Source: Synechococcus sp. AG-679-D13 (GTDB lineage: Bacteria; Cyanobacteriota; Cyanobacteriia; PCC-6307; Cyanobiaceae). Taken from it: DNA of 64,000 bases. Location of the stretch: assembly GCA_003210735.1 (NCBI GenBank), contig QCUM01000001.1, positions 33,484 through 97,483 on the forward strand. The letters are read 5' to 3'. Numbering within the stretch: the first letter of the stretch is position 1; each line of letters opens with the position of its first letter. A program made the position numbers and the translations under genes. The notes under the pieces were generated by a model. The model was not told the DNA's origin. It made no database searches and worked only from the letters and a program-made list of their open reading frames with translations. Positions 17,978-26,671 of this stretch are shown piece after piece.

Positions 17978-18487
17978 ATGCAGCTTGTTCTTCGCCCGGT
18001 GTCCCTGTTCACAGCGGTTCTCGTTGGTTTCTTCGCCTTGGTATGGCCTGGAACAGCTGAGGCGATCACCGCTCCTGAACTTCGGGGGCAGCGAGCCGTT
18101 CAGGAAATTACGGCTGATATGCACGGCCTCGATCTGAAGGAGAAGGAGTTTCTCAAGGCGGATCTTCGCGACGTGAATCTCAGCGATACCGATCTGCGAG
18201 GTGCAGTGATCAACACCTCACAACTTCAGGGAGCCGATCTTCGCGGTGCAGACCTGTCCGATGTGGTCGGCTTCGCCAGCCGTTTCGATGGGGCTGACCT
18301 GCGCAATGCGAATTTCACCAACGCGATGCTGATGCAAAGCCGTTTTGCTGACGCTGAGATTGAAGGCACCGACTTCACCAACGCGGTGATGGACCTCCCC
18401 CAACAGAAAGCACTTTGCGCAAGGGCCGATGGGGTCAATGCCGTGACAGGTATCTCAACGAGAGACAGCCTCGGCTGTCGTTCCTGA
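17978..18487 (+). CDS. Exported pentapeptide-repeat protein, probably thylakoid-lumenal
   Basis: A 169-residue product with an N-terminal signal peptide (hydrophobic to about residue 28, Ala-Glu-Ala cleavage). About ten tandem A(D/N)LxX pentapeptides follow between residues 55 and 135 and should form a right-handed square beta helix. Cyanobacterial proteins of this build are commonly found in the thylakoid lumen. Two Cys near the C-terminus could form a disulfide. No enzymatic role is implied. The GTPase gene starts 4 bp downstream, suggesting one transcript. Confidence 0.8.
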   Translation: MQLVLRPVSLFTAVLVGFFALVWPGTAEAITAPELRGQRAVQEITADMHGLDLKEKEFLKADLRDVNLSDTDLRGAVINTSQLQGADLRGADLSDVVGFASRFDGADLRNANFTNAMLMQSRFADAEIEGTDFTNAVMDLPQQKALCARADGVNAVTGISTRDSLGCRS

Positions 18488-18490
18488 TCA

Positions 18491-19609
18491 ATGCCCAAAC
18501 GCATTCCGGTCACCGTCGTCACCGGCTTTCTCGGAGCTGGCAAGACAACGATTTTGCGGCACCTGCTCACCCAAAGTGGCCAACGCCTTGCGGTGATGGT
18601 CAACGAGTTTGGAAGCGTTGGTCTCGATGGAGACCTGATCCGCAGTTGCGGTTTCTGTCCGGATGATGAGGTTGATGGCCGACTGGTTGAACTGAATAAC
18701 GGCTGCCTTTGTTGCACTGTTCAGGATGATTTTCTGCCCACGATGCAGACATTGCTGAAACGGGCTGATGATCTGGACGGCATCGTTGTCGAGACCAGTG
18801 GACTGGCGCTGCCTCGGCCGTTGCTACAAGCCTTGGACTGGCCGGAGATCAGAAATCGCGTGCATGTGAATGGGGTTGTCACCCTGGTGGATGGGGAGGC
18901 CCTCGCCGCTGGCAGCCCCGTGGCTGACATGAAGGCTCTCGAGCGCCAGCGCGAGGAGGATCCAAGCCTTGATCACATCACCGCCATCGACGATCTGTTT
19001 CACGATCAGCTTCAAGCAGCGGATCTGGTGTTGATCAGCCGGGCTGATCAACTACAAGCGGATCAACTGTCTGCACTTCAGAGCGAGCTGGAGCAACAGG
19101 TCAGGAAGGGAACCGCCTTTCTTCCTGTGGCTCAGGGAAAGGTCGACACCTCAGTTGTGCTGGGTCTGGACCATCACCCCGCTCAGAATGATGTCGATGG
19201 GGAGGATCATGGCCAACACCATCACGGCCAGCACCATCACGGCCATCACCAGCACCACGATGACGAGCACGATCATCACGATCACAGCCACGTTGACGTC
19301 GTGGGACGTGGCGTGCAGATCGAGGCTGCGCTGGATCGGCTCAGCCTGGAATCACTGCTGCCCCCACTGGTGAGCGAACATCAGGTTCTGCGGCTCAAAG
19401 GGCGTCTCTGGATACCGGGAAAAACATTGCCGTTGCAGATACAAATGGTGGGTCCAAGGTTGAACAGCTGGTTTGAAGCGGCTCCAGAACGGGCATGGAA
19501 ACCGGCTGGCGGAGCTGGTGTCGATCTTGTTGTGCTGGCATTACAGAAGGGAGCAGCAGATGCGATCGAATCTGCGGTACAAAAACTGGCGCAAAGCACA
19601 TCGACTTAG
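18491..19609 (+). CDS. CobW/G3E-family GTPase, putative metallochaperone
   Basis: The 372-residue protein has the G3E P-loop Gly-Phe-Leu-Gly-Ala-Gly-Lys-Thr-Thr at residues 12-20. It has the metal-binding Cys-x-Cys-Cys motif at residues 72-75 and a C-terminal CobW_C domain. Between the domains, about residues 237-275, lies a very His/Asp-rich segment with more than 15 His, a typical metal-loading or buffering tail. Family members insert or traffic Zn or Co; which metal applies here cannot be read. A CobW role in cobalamin synthesis is possible, but no cob genes are nearby. It lies 4 bp after the pentapeptide gene. Confidence 0.87.
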   Translation: MPKRIPVTVVTGFLGAGKTTILRHLLTQSGQRLAVMVNEFGSVGLDGDLIRSCGFCPDDEVDGRLVELNNGCLCCTVQDDFLPTMQTLLKRADDLDGIVVETSGLALPRPLLQALDWPEIRNRVHVNGVVTLVDGEALAAGSPVADMKALERQREEDPSLDHITAIDDLFHDQLQAADLVLISRADQLQADQLSALQSELEQQVRKGTAFLPVAQGKVDTSVVLGLDHHPAQNDVDGEDHGQHHHGQHHHGHHQHHDDEHDHHDHSHVDVVGRGVQIEAALDRLSLESLLPPLVSEHQVLRLKGRLWIPGKTLPLQIQMVGPRLNSWFEAAPERAWKPAGGAGVDLVVLALQKGAADAIESAVQKLAQSTST

Positions 19610-19802
19610 TAGTTAGCGGAGATCTGACGCGACGGATTGGATCATGCACTGAGAAAAATCCCAGACGGAAACCGATCAACTTTTAAACAACAGGAAGAGC
19701 GATCTATTTCACAATAAAAAGCTTGATCACCACAACCATTCCAAACAATGATTTTGCAATCAAGATAGTATCGCTAAAATACGCAACTTAGACACGAATC
19801 CA

Positions 19803-20021
19803 ATGCTCAGCAGATTTCCTGCAATCCGGAGAATCGGAATTTATACCACATTAAGCTACATTGCATTAGTTTTCGTCAACAACAGTGGCTACAAACTTGA
19901 AAACATGTGGATCATTTATGCCCCAATGTTCGTTACTGTCTATGTCTTCTCAAGATGGGTTGATAGCAAGCTACCTGCTGATTCAACAAAAGATCAAAAG
20001 ACGCAAAACGAAGAGAATTGA
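19803..20021 (+). CDS. Small membrane protein, hypothetical
   Basis: A 72-residue product from ATG 19803 with two TM helices at about residues 13-31 and 36-52 and a polar Lys/Gln/Glu-rich tail. Function unknown. It stands alone 194 bp after the GTPase gene in AT-rich sequence; no promoter is obvious. Confidence 0.5.
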   Translation: MLSRFPAIRRIGIYTTLSYIALVFVNNSGYKLENMWIIYAPMFVTVYVFSRWVDSKLPADSTKDQKTQNEEN

Positions 20022-20241
20022 TCAAGAAGGCAGCTAACAGAGCACAAAAAATAAATCTCGCGCCAATCTTGACTTGCCCTTAACGATACTACTAAGCCAT
20101 GTATATTTTCCAGAGAGAGCCAAAACAAGCAAGTGAAACCACCATCAAATAAAGGCTCTGCGCTACAAGACATGAACGCCTCAAGAGCAGCAAACCTAAT
20201 CGGGTTGTCATAGAATTAATGCTGCAATAATCTTCCCTTCC

Positions 20242-20403
20242 TTGAAACGGCTCCTAATCGTCCATAATCTAAAAACAGGGCAGGACATTATTCATGAATT
20301 CTGCGATATGGACTTTGCCTTTGAGCTGGTAGAAGGCAGCCCTGAGCCTGATATCAATGGAGACCTGGACGTGGAATCCAGGCTATTTTATCGACTTGAC
20401 TGA
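20242..20403 (+). CDS. Unannotated small protein, first of a coupled pair
   Basis: A 53-codon frame starting with TTG 20242 and ending TGA 20401. The product is acidic, with a hydrophobic Leu-Leu-Ile-Val start, an Asp-Ile-Ile-His-Glu-Phe segment and an Asp-Leu-Asp-Val-Glu-Ser tail. It reads like a real folded small protein rather than random AT-rich sequence. The next small frame begins 5 bp after the stop, which supports both. The start is uncertain: no ATG lies upstream in frame, and an internal ATG at 20308 would leave 31 residues. No family recognised. Confidence 0.42.
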   Translation: MKRLLIVHNLKTGQDIIHEFCDMDFAFELVEGSPEPDINGDLDVESRLFYRLD

Positions 20404-20408
20404 CCTCA

Positions 20409-20573
20409 ATGGCATGCAATCGACACGATCAGATTGAAAACAAACACCTTATCATTCAGACCTTGGTCACCACTGATTTAATCTATCTTGAAATAATTGA
20501 ACAATTTTTGCACGATGCACAAAGAGATTCACAAGAACCCTTGCACGCCCTGAAGCAATCAAGAACACAATAA
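20409..20573 (+). CDS. Unannotated small protein, second of a coupled pair
   Basis: A 54-codon frame from ATG 20409 to TAA 20571-20573. The product is a likely single amphipathic helix bundle with Thr-Leu-Val-Thr-Thr-Asp-Leu-Ile-Tyr-Leu-Glu in the middle and a Gln-rich tail. It follows the 53-residue frame by 5 bp on the same strand. No signal peptide, TM segment or known domain is seen. Confidence 0.42.
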   Translation: MACNRHDQIENKHLIIQTLVTTDLIYLEIIEQFLHDAQRDSQEPLHALKQSRTQ

Positions 20574-20719
20574 ATACCATGACACATCAATACCTTTCCC
20601 CTGAAGCAAGGGCATTTAAAAATTCAAAATGTTCTAGGAGCAAATGATCAGGATTACAATTAAAAACCCAAGCTTTTAGATGCTTATACTACAAGTTAAT
20701 TACAGATTCAGCCATCAAG

Positions 20720-20992
20720 ATGAAAGGCCTTGTCCCATTTTGCCTATTAAGCGTTGTTTTAATCTCCTGCGTTCAAACTGATAGCAGAACTGATTGTGCT
20801 CGCCTCCTCACGATCCGCAAAAACTCAAACTCTGACCAGAAAATCAAAGCCAGTGAATTACGAATGGAGCTTTCAAGGCGTATAAAAATTACGCCAAAGG
20901 AAGTTGATCTTTTTTGTATTCACTATCTAGGCAAGACACCTGTTGTACGCCGCCTACATCCAAAGAAAACATCTAAATCCTTGCAAACATAA
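20720..20992 (+). CDS. Small putative lipoprotein
   Basis: A 90-residue product with a lipoprotein signal: short basic start, hydrophobic core and a Leu-Ile-Ser-Cys lipobox with Cys at residue 17. The mature part is basic (many Lys and Arg) with two more Cys, and ends in a Lys/Ser-rich tail. The function is unknown. It starts at ATG 20720 in an AT-rich patch of small genes. Confidence 0.58.
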   Translation: MKGLVPFCLLSVVLISCVQTDSRTDCARLLTIRKNSNSDQKIKASELRMELSRRIKITPKEVDLFCIHYLGKTPVVRRLHPKKTSKSLQT

Positions 20993-21136
20993 TTCGGCTC
21001 AATCAGCGAATGATTGATCAATTCAGAGCCAAAGCCTAAGCATCAATATCGCACGGAAACGGAAAAAATGGTATCACAGAATCCAGGAATTATTATCCAA
21101 TAAAAAATAGCAACACTTTTCCCTTGAAATATAGCT

Positions 21137-21325
21137 CTATCTAAACGCCTTAGAAATCGGTTCTTCCTTGAATCGATAATCATTCATAAGACCACCTAGA
21201 ATCATGTGCACAAAACGATCATCAGCACCGGTCTCTTTTTGAAAATCTTGCAACAACTTAGAAACTGAATCAACTAATTCAGGAATCTCATTCTTCAACT
21301 GAGCTTTGCTTGGGTGATAAACCAA
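21137..21325 (-). CDS. Small hypothetical protein, relative of the product at 6854-7150
   Basis: A 62-residue helical product. The start is TTG 21325 with GAGG at a good spacing upstream. Residues 18-52 (Leu-Leu-Gln-Asp-Phe-Gln-Lys-x-x-Gly-Ala-Asp-Asp ... Asn-Asp-Tyr-Arg) match the second half of the 98-residue protein at 6854-7150. The two loci, 14 kb apart, thus carry members of one small family. No function can be assigned. Confidence 0.55.
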   Translation of the reverse strand: MVYHPSKAQLKNEIPELVDSVSKLLQDFQKETGADDRFVHMILGGLMNDYRFKEEPISKAFR

Positions 21326-21625
21326 AACTTTTCCTCGTTGTACTCAACCTATTCCATGAGGCACGCTAATGTGGTTTCGTCTTGGTGTCAGCACACTGTC
21401 CTGTAGAAAATTGGCATAGGGCTTTGAATCCAAATATTGATTCCGAAAGACTTGTAGCTATTCGGAGTCGCAGGTTCATTCTCAGGAAAAAAGGTCGTCA
21501 ATCCAGACACCAGACCAGGAAATCAAGCTTGTTGTTTGAAAAGCCGGAAGCAAATGGGTTGCTTTGAAAATTGATGCTTGAGGATGTGGTGACCGGGTCT
21601 CCAGCCATGAAGCCTCCTCTGGCCA
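21326..21625. other. Intergenic stretch, no convincing gene
   Basis: 300 bp between the small gene at 21137-21325 and the end of the EamA gene. A 61-codon plus-strand frame (from 21382) is Arg/Ser-rich, starts with TTG without a ribosome-binding site, and resembles no protein I know. I leave it uncalled. Confidence 0.4.
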
Positions 21626-22477
21626 TCAAAGGGCTGTTGACGTGGTCAAGGCAACACCAGCCACCGCCAGCAAAGCGGCCGCAATTCCGCGGGGTTGAAT
21701 CGGATCTCCTTCGAAGCGGCCGATCAGTAAAGCCATCACTGGAGCTGTCCCCATCAGCGTCACACCCGGTCCAACAGCCATTTGTTGAAACACAAACTGC
21801 TGCAACACGATCCCGAGATTGGTGCCAAGCACCGTTGCGACGATCATTCGAACACCCAGGGGGCTGATCCAGTTCTGAATGGATTCACTGTTCAGTCTCA
21901 ACCAGGGAAGAAGTCCAACCCAGCCCCCACACAGTCGCACCGAAGCTGTTTGCAAAGGAGTCAGTGCACTGCTGATCAGAACCTCTCGGGCCAGAAAGGC
22001 ACCTCCAAGACCGCTGACGACCGCCAACAACGCCAGAACCAAACCAGCACCATCACGACCCATGGCGTCTGATGGGCCGGCGATAAGGACGACAGCGCTC
22101 GTGACCATGGCCGCACCGATCCAGGCTTGCGGTGCAAGAACCTCACCCATCAGCACCACGCTGCCAAGACTGGCCAGCACTGGACCGATGGCTTCCACCG
22201 TGAGAGTTCGGCGCGTGCCCAGCCTCCGCAGGGCTGCCAGATAAAAGCTGTCGCCCGCTGCAATTCCTACAACTCCGCTGAGCAGAAGCAACCCGACTGC
22301 TGAACCGTTGTCCCCCCAGGGCAAGGTCAGCAACACCGGTAAAAAAATGAGGCTGGCCATGCCGTTTTTCGCGGCATTCAGGGCCAAGGCTGATCCCTGG
22401 TTCGACAGGGAGCGCCAAAGTCCACTGGCCAGAGTCCATGCCAATGCAGCGCCGAGGGCCGCGAAATGCCCCGTCAT
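21626..22477 (-). CDS. EamA-family (DMT) transporter
   Basis: A 283-residue membrane protein with ten TM helices arranged as two EamA repeats, the plan of drug/metabolite transporters that export amino acids, nucleotides or other small molecules. Substrate is not readable. I chose ATG 22477, which begins just before the first TM helix; a TTG at 22522 is upstream in frame but would overlap the divergent gene's start. The divergent DUF389 gene starts 37 bp away, so the two share a promoter region. A second DMT protein is at 34877. Confidence 0.8.
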   Translation of the reverse strand: MTGHFAALGAALAWTLASGLWRSLSNQGSALALNAAKNGMASLIFLPVLLTLPWGDNGSAVGLLLLSGVVGIAAGDSFYLAALRRLGTRRTLTVEAIGPVLASLGSVVLMGEVLAPQAWIGAAMVTSAVVLIAGPSDAMGRDGAGLVLALLAVVSGLGGAFLAREVLISSALTPLQTASVRLCGGWVGLLPWLRLNSESIQNWISPLGVRMIVATVLGTNLGIVLQQFVFQQMAVGPGVTLMGTAPVMALLIGRFEGDPIQPRGIAAALLAVAGVALTTSTAL

Positions 22478-22514
22478 CGATGAATCAGCAGACTTGGCAC
22501 AGCATGTCGCGACG

Positions 22515-23627
22515 ATGGCCAATCCAATCCTGAGGTTCGTCGAGACGTTCTCCGGCCACTGGGCGATGAACCTTGAGACGAAGGTTCCTCGGATTGAGCT
22601 TTACGAGAAGCGCATTGCTTCTTCAAAGCCTTCCCTGGGCTTTTTTGTGCTGCTCGTCTGTTCGGCAGTCATCGCCACCTTGGGGTTGATCTCCAACAGC
22701 ACCGCTGTGGTGATCGGCGCCATGATCGTGGCGCCATTGATGGACCCGATCCTCAGCCTTGCCTTTGGTCTGGCGGTGAGCGACGGCAAGTTGATTCGCC
22801 GTTCGGCCGTGACGGTGACATTTGGCGTGGCGGCGGTGGTCGGAACGGCTTCCCTGCTGAGCCTGATGCTTGGAATCAGCAACGTGCAATCGGAAATCAT
22901 CGGCCGGACGTCGCCCAATCTCATTGATCTGGGTATTGCCGTGGCTGCGGCAGTAGCTGGGTCATTTTCGATGACCCGTGAGCGCCTGTCCAACTCCATT
23001 GCGGGTGTGGCCATCGCCGTCGCTCTGGTGCCACCGCTTTGTGTCAGTGGCATCGGGCTGACGCTGGGCTCGGACATGACCGCTGTGTTTGGACGCGGCA
23101 CTGTGGCCGGTTTGACCAATCAGATCGCAGAGGGTTCCTTTCTCCTGTTCCTCGCCAACCTGACCGGCATCGCAGTGGCCAGCTTGTTGGTCTTTCTGGT
23201 TCAGCGTTATGGCTCCGTGAGCCGTTGCTGGCGCAATCTGGTTGTGTGGATCGGTTTGCTTGGGTTGCTTTGCATCCCTTTGGGATCGTCACTTCACGAC
23301 TTCAGCGTTCGGCAATACCTGGAAGCTGAATTCGGAAAAATCAAGGCCGGACAGATCAAGCGTCTCAAGGTGGCTGAGAAGAACCCGCGATTGTGGAGTC
23401 GCGTTCGCTTGCTTTACAGCAATGTTCGGGTGAATGACAACGTTGCCAGTGTCGATTTAGTGCTCAATGCACCGAAAGATCTTCTCGATCAGGCAGCAAT
23501 CACATCCATGCAGCAAAACCTTCTGAAGCGTTCGCGGCAGTTAGGAGTGGACGACATCGACTTCAACATCAGCATTGTTCCGAATCGGGTCTACAGGTTC
23601 GAAATGAATCCGGATCTCAAGAGTTGA
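22515..23627 (+). CDS. DUF389 / TIGR00341-family membrane protein
   Basis: A 370-residue protein with six or so TM helices. It has the DUF389 hallmark around residues 60-75 of alternating small and hydrophobic residues (Asn-Ser-x-Ala-Val-Val-Ile-Gly-Ala-Met-Ile-Val-Ala-Pro-Leu-Met-x-Pro-Ile), which is highly diagnostic. A soluble C-terminal domain follows from about residue 265. The family is widespread but has no settled function. ATG 22515 is preferred over the open frame upstream, which overlaps the divergent EamA gene. Its 3' end overlaps the convergent SDR gene by 11 bp. Confidence 0.82.
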   Translation: MANPILRFVETFSGHWAMNLETKVPRIELYEKRIASSKPSLGFFVLLVCSAVIATLGLISNSTAVVIGAMIVAPLMDPILSLAFGLAVSDGKLIRRSAVTVTFGVAAVVGTASLLSLMLGISNVQSEIIGRTSPNLIDLGIAVAAAVAGSFSMTRERLSNSIAGVAIAVALVPPLCVSGIGLTLGSDMTAVFGRGTVAGLTNQIAEGSFLLFLANLTGIAVASLLVFLVQRYGSVSRCWRNLVVWIGLLGLLCIPLGSSLHDFSVRQYLEAEFGKIKAGQIKRLKVAEKNPRLWSRVRLLYSNVRVNDNVASVDLVLNAPKDLLDQAAITSMQQNLLKRSRQLGVDDIDFNISIVPNRVYRFEMNPDLKS

Positions 23628-24570
23628 GCGCTGATTCAATCCGCTCTTGGCTGAGGGTCCAAAGTCTCTCGGCCTTCACGGAGTCGCTGGCTTCAGCGGA
23701 TGGCTCCGTCCGTTCAAACCGGTGCAGCCCAGGCTTCACCAGCGTGTTGCTCCAGTAGCGGAAGCCACTGTCGCCAGGCTCCAAAACCAGTTGAACCAGA
23801 CGCTCTCCTGCATTGTCGACCGATTCGGTGATGCGCAGAACATCCCGGGCCACGAAACCAAAGAGTGCTTGACCGAGCGGATTAGCCCGACGGCTTTCCC
23901 TGAAAAAACCGCCTGATGCGCGGGGAATCACAAGACCAGGACTCCAGCTGGTGACAGGGAGATCCGGATGCAGGTTGGCTGTATGCAGGCCCATCAGCAT
24001 GTTGCAGAGCTTGCTGTCTTTGTAAGCCTTGTCTGCATCAAAGCGGCTGTTGCCATCCAGCATCGGCGCAGACGTGGTGCTGTCCAACCCGCTGAGGTCT
24101 CCCAGGCTGGCGGGGCGACCGACCCGGCCGCCGCCGCTGGCGGGGTTATGAACCTCCGAGGCCGTGATCACCAGGTGTGGACTGGTGGATTGCAGCAACA
24201 TCGGCAACAGCCGCATCAGCAGAAGCTGATGCGCGAGATGATTCACGGCCACCGTGAGCTCGAATCCCTGGGGGCTCCAGCGAGGCTGCTTGTAACCGGC
24301 GTATTGCAGACCGGCATTGAGCACTAAGCCTTCAAGAGGCTCCGCACGACTTTGAACAATGCTGCAGAGCTGATCAACCGAAGCCAGATCCGCAAGATCC
24401 GCGAGCAACACCGTCGTTTGGGGCGCGACCCAATCCAGAGCCTCCCTGGCGCGTTCCTGGCTTCGGCAGACCAGTGTGAGTCTGTGGCCGGCCCGCTCCA
24501 ACCGTTGAGCCGCGACACGGCCGATGCCGCTGCTGGCGCCGGTGATCAGCAGATGTTGGCCGTTAGTCAT
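23617..24570 (-). CDS. Short-chain dehydrogenase, protochlorophyllide-reductase-like
   Basis: A 317-residue SDR with the cofactor motif Thr-Gly-Ala-Ser-Ser-Gly-Ile-Gly near residue 10 and the catalytic Tyr-Lys-Asp-Ser-Lys. The long C-terminal part (pattern Trp-Ser-Pro-Gly-Leu) resembles light-dependent protochlorophyllide reductase relatives, but it is not clearly POR itself. Substrate unknown. The start ATG 24570 overlaps the end of the upstream YjiK-like gene by 8 bp, so the two are probably translationally coupled. It converges with the DUF389 gene. Confidence 0.8.
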   Translation of the reverse strand: MTNGQHLLITGASSGIGRVAAQRLERAGHRLTLVCRSQERAREALDWVAPQTTVLLADLADLASVDQLCSIVQSRAEPLEGLVLNAGLQYAGYKQPRWSPQGFELTVAVNHLAHQLLLMRLLPMLLQSTSPHLVITASEVHNPASGGGRVGRPASLGDLSGLDSTTSAPMLDGNSRFDADKAYKDSKLCNMLMGLHTANLHPDLPVTSWSPGLVIPRASGGFFRESRRANPLGQALFGFVARDVLRITESVDNAGERLVQLVLEPGDSGFRYWSNTLVKPGLHRFERTEPSAEASDSVKAERLWTLSQERIESALNS

Positions 24571-25390
24571 GGGAATGAATTTGGTAGGTGAATAGATCTC
24601 CATCCCGTTCGCTCACCACGTAAAGCCTTTGACGTGCAGGGTCGATCGCCACTCCTTCGGACTTGCGCACTTTGGAGGATGGTTTATCCCCTTTGCGGTT
24701 CAGATCCAGCCTCTGAATCACGCGATTGTTGGTCCAGTCGTAGTGGAACAGACACTGGCCTTTGTCACTGGTGATCCAGAACGTGTCGCGGCTGCTGTCG
24801 TAGCTGAGGCCAGAGAAATCGAGCTTGTCGAGCGAAAGGTTGGGATGGCTGAACCCGTTGGAGTCCGTCAGCAATCGGGAATGAAGGATCCGCCCCTGCG
24901 GAAGATCGATCTCAATTAACAAACCTGGACGACCTTCTTTCACGACCACGATGTGGCCGGTTCGGGTGTTGACAGTGATTCCCTCCAGCCCCTTGTTGTC
25001 TGGTCGTTTCGGGAAATGCTCCGCGATGCTGGCGAAGTTCTCCATCCCCACCAGCGGCTGTCGATTGATCTCGGCGCGAGCAGCGATGTCAAAGCTGATC
25101 ACACTGTTGGTGTCCTCCTGGACGGCATGCAGCTGCTGGCCATCACCACTGATGGCGATCCCTTCGAGGTCTTCAACACCGATGAAGAAGGACTCTTCAA
25201 CCGTCACGTGGCCCTCCAGATCGAGCCGGAAAATGGCTTTGGTGTCATCGCTGACGGTGTAAAGAGCCGTGCCGTCATGGTTGAGGGTCAGCCCGGACGG
25301 TTCATTCAGACCAAGAGCACGATCCACGATGCGGTGCTTGTTGATCAGGCTGAGACTCAGCTTGGCCTCAGGCATTGGCACTGCATTCAA
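24563..25390 (-). CDS. SdiA-regulated/YjiK-like beta-propeller protein
   Basis: The 275-residue product has repeated blade motifs (Leu-Glu-Gly-Ile-Ala, Gly-Leu-Glu-Gly-Ile-Thr-Val, Glu-Gly-Val-Ala-Ile-Asp) as in the SdiA-regulated (YjiK) and esterase-like phytase families, whose six-bladed propellers bind Ca2+. I see no classical signal peptide, so location is uncertain. The function could be phosphoesterase-like, but this is inference. It overlaps the SDR gene downstream. Confidence 0.72.
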   Translation of the reverse strand: MNAVPMPEAKLSLSLINKHRIVDRALGLNEPSGLTLNHDGTALYTVSDDTKAIFRLDLEGHVTVEESFFIGVEDLEGIAISGDGQQLHAVQEDTNSVISFDIAARAEINRQPLVGMENFASIAEHFPKRPDNKGLEGITVNTRTGHIVVVKEGRPGLLIEIDLPQGRILHSRLLTDSNGFSHPNLSLDKLDFSGLSYDSSRDTFWITSDKGQCLFHYDWTNNRVIQRLDLNRKGDKPSSKVRKSEGVAIDPARQRLYVVSERDGDLFTYQIHSHD

Positions 25391-25430
25391 GAGATGCCGT
25401 TGAGAATGATGGAAATTGGTCGGAGGAGCA

Positions 25431-25991
25431 ATGCGACGTCTTGCGGTGTATTGCGGATCCAGCCGTGGTCACGATCCAGCCTTTGCCACAGCTGCTGCAG
25501 CTTTGGGAGAAACAATGGCCCTGCATGGTGTTGGCCTGGTTTACGGCGCAGCCCAAACCGGATTGATGGGAGTGGTTGCTGACACCGTTCTGGAGCTGGG
25601 TGGTGAGGTGATCGGCGTGATCCCTGAAGCGCTGATGGCGAATGAGATCGTGCATCCCCGCCTTAGCAAACTCGAGGTGGTTGACTCGATGCATCAGCGC
25701 AAAGCGCGGATGCTCGAACTGGCAGACGCGATGGTGGCGTTGCCCGGTGGATTCGGAACCCTGGAGGAATTGTTTGAAGCTCTGGCCTGGCTCCAGCTGC
25801 GACTGCATCAAAAGCCCTGTGGCCTGCTGAATGTGGCCGGCTTCTTTGATCCTCTGCTGCGGTATCTCGACGCGTCAGTGGAGCAGGGTTTCCTGAATCC
25901 TCAACATCGCCAGCTGCTTCGACACCACACCGATGCCGGTTTGTTGTTGCAGGACCTTCAGGAGGCCGATCGATGCAGCGCACCATCCTGA
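25431..25991 (+). CDS. LOG-family protein (TIGR00730)
   Basis: The 186-residue product has the LOG/lysine-decarboxylase-like Rossmann fold. Its signature is Pro-Gly-Gly-x-Gly-Thr-x-x-Glu near residue 105, with an N-terminal Tyr-Cys-Gly-Ser-Ser and Gly-Leu-Met-Gly. Family members hydrolyse nucleoside 5'-monophosphates such as cytokinin ribotides. ATG 25431 follows GGAGG at ideal spacing, so it is preferred over the upstream frame. It overlaps the next SDR gene by 19 bp. Confidence 0.87.
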   Translation: MRRLAVYCGSSRGHDPAFATAAAALGETMALHGVGLVYGAAQTGLMGVVADTVLELGGEVIGVIPEALMANEIVHPRLSKLEVVDSMHQRKARMLELADAMVALPGGFGTLEELFEALAWLQLRLHQKPCGLLNVAGFFDPLLRYLDASVEQGFLNPQHRQLLRHHTDAGLLLQDLQEADRCSAPS

Positions 25992-26668
25992 TCACTGGAG
26001 CCAGCCGCGGCATTGGACGCTGCATCGCCGAGCGTTTGTTACGGGAAGGTCACCGTCTCAGCCTGGGATTGCGACAGCCTGGCCAGCTCGTCGGCACTGT
26101 TCTCGATCATCCAGACGTGCTTCGGGTGCGATACGACGCGAGTGATCCTTCGGCAGCCGATGCCTTTGTGGAGAAGACAGAGGAGAGGTGGGGCGGTTTC
26201 AACAGCCTGATTCACTGTGCAGGCTGCCTGCACCGGACGCCGCTGTTGTTCGACGACGCCGCTGAACCGGAACTGGAGGAACTCTGGCGAATCAATCTGA
26301 TGGGACCCTGGCGGCTGACACGGGCTGCGTGGCGATTGTTGAAACAGAGTGGCCAAGGGCGAATTCAGGTGCTTGTCTCGATGAGTGGCAAACGGGTCAA
26401 GGGCCGAATGACCGGCTACCCGGTGAGCAAATTCGGCTTGATGGCCCTCTGCCAGGCCATGCGCAATGAAGGATGGGACGAGGGAATCCGTGTCACAGCG
26501 ATCTGCCCCAGCTGGGTGGCGACGGACATGGCACTGGGAGTCAGCACGCTGCCGGCTGAGGACATGACCCAACCCGCCGACTTGGCAGAGCTGTCCTGCA
26601 GCCTGCTTCGAGTGGCCAACACAGCCGTTCCGTTCGAGTTGGCGGTGAATTGCGCTCTGGAAGTCTGA
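25973..26668 (+). CDS. Short-chain dehydrogenase/reductase
   Basis: A 231-residue classical SDR with Thr-Gly-Ala-Ser-Arg-Gly-Ile-Gly at residues 7-14 for NAD(P) binding. The active-site Tyr-x-x-x-Lys appears as Tyr-Pro-Val-Ser-Lys near residue 146. The substrate cannot be read. Its start overlaps the LOG gene, implying one operon. It converges with the gene at 26672 with only 3 bp between. Confidence 0.85.
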   Translation: MQRTILITGASRGIGRCIAERLLREGHRLSLGLRQPGQLVGTVLDHPDVLRVRYDASDPSAADAFVEKTEERWGGFNSLIHCAGCLHRTPLLFDDAAEPELEELWRINLMGPWRLTRAAWRLLKQSGQGRIQVLVSMSGKRVKGRMTGYPVSKFGLMALCQAMRNEGWDEGIRVTAICPSWVATDMALGVSTLPAEDMTQPADLAELSCSLLRVANTAVPFELAVNCALEV

Positions 26669-26671
26669 GGT

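Noticed and set aside
19690..19800. Tiny hydrophobic minus-strand frame (about 20 codons) before 19800
   Set aside because: Protein-like but too short and without a clear start codon; cannot be supported.
21382..21567. 61-codon plus-strand frame
   Set aside because: TTG start without ribosome site, Arg/Ser-rich product, no similarity noticed.
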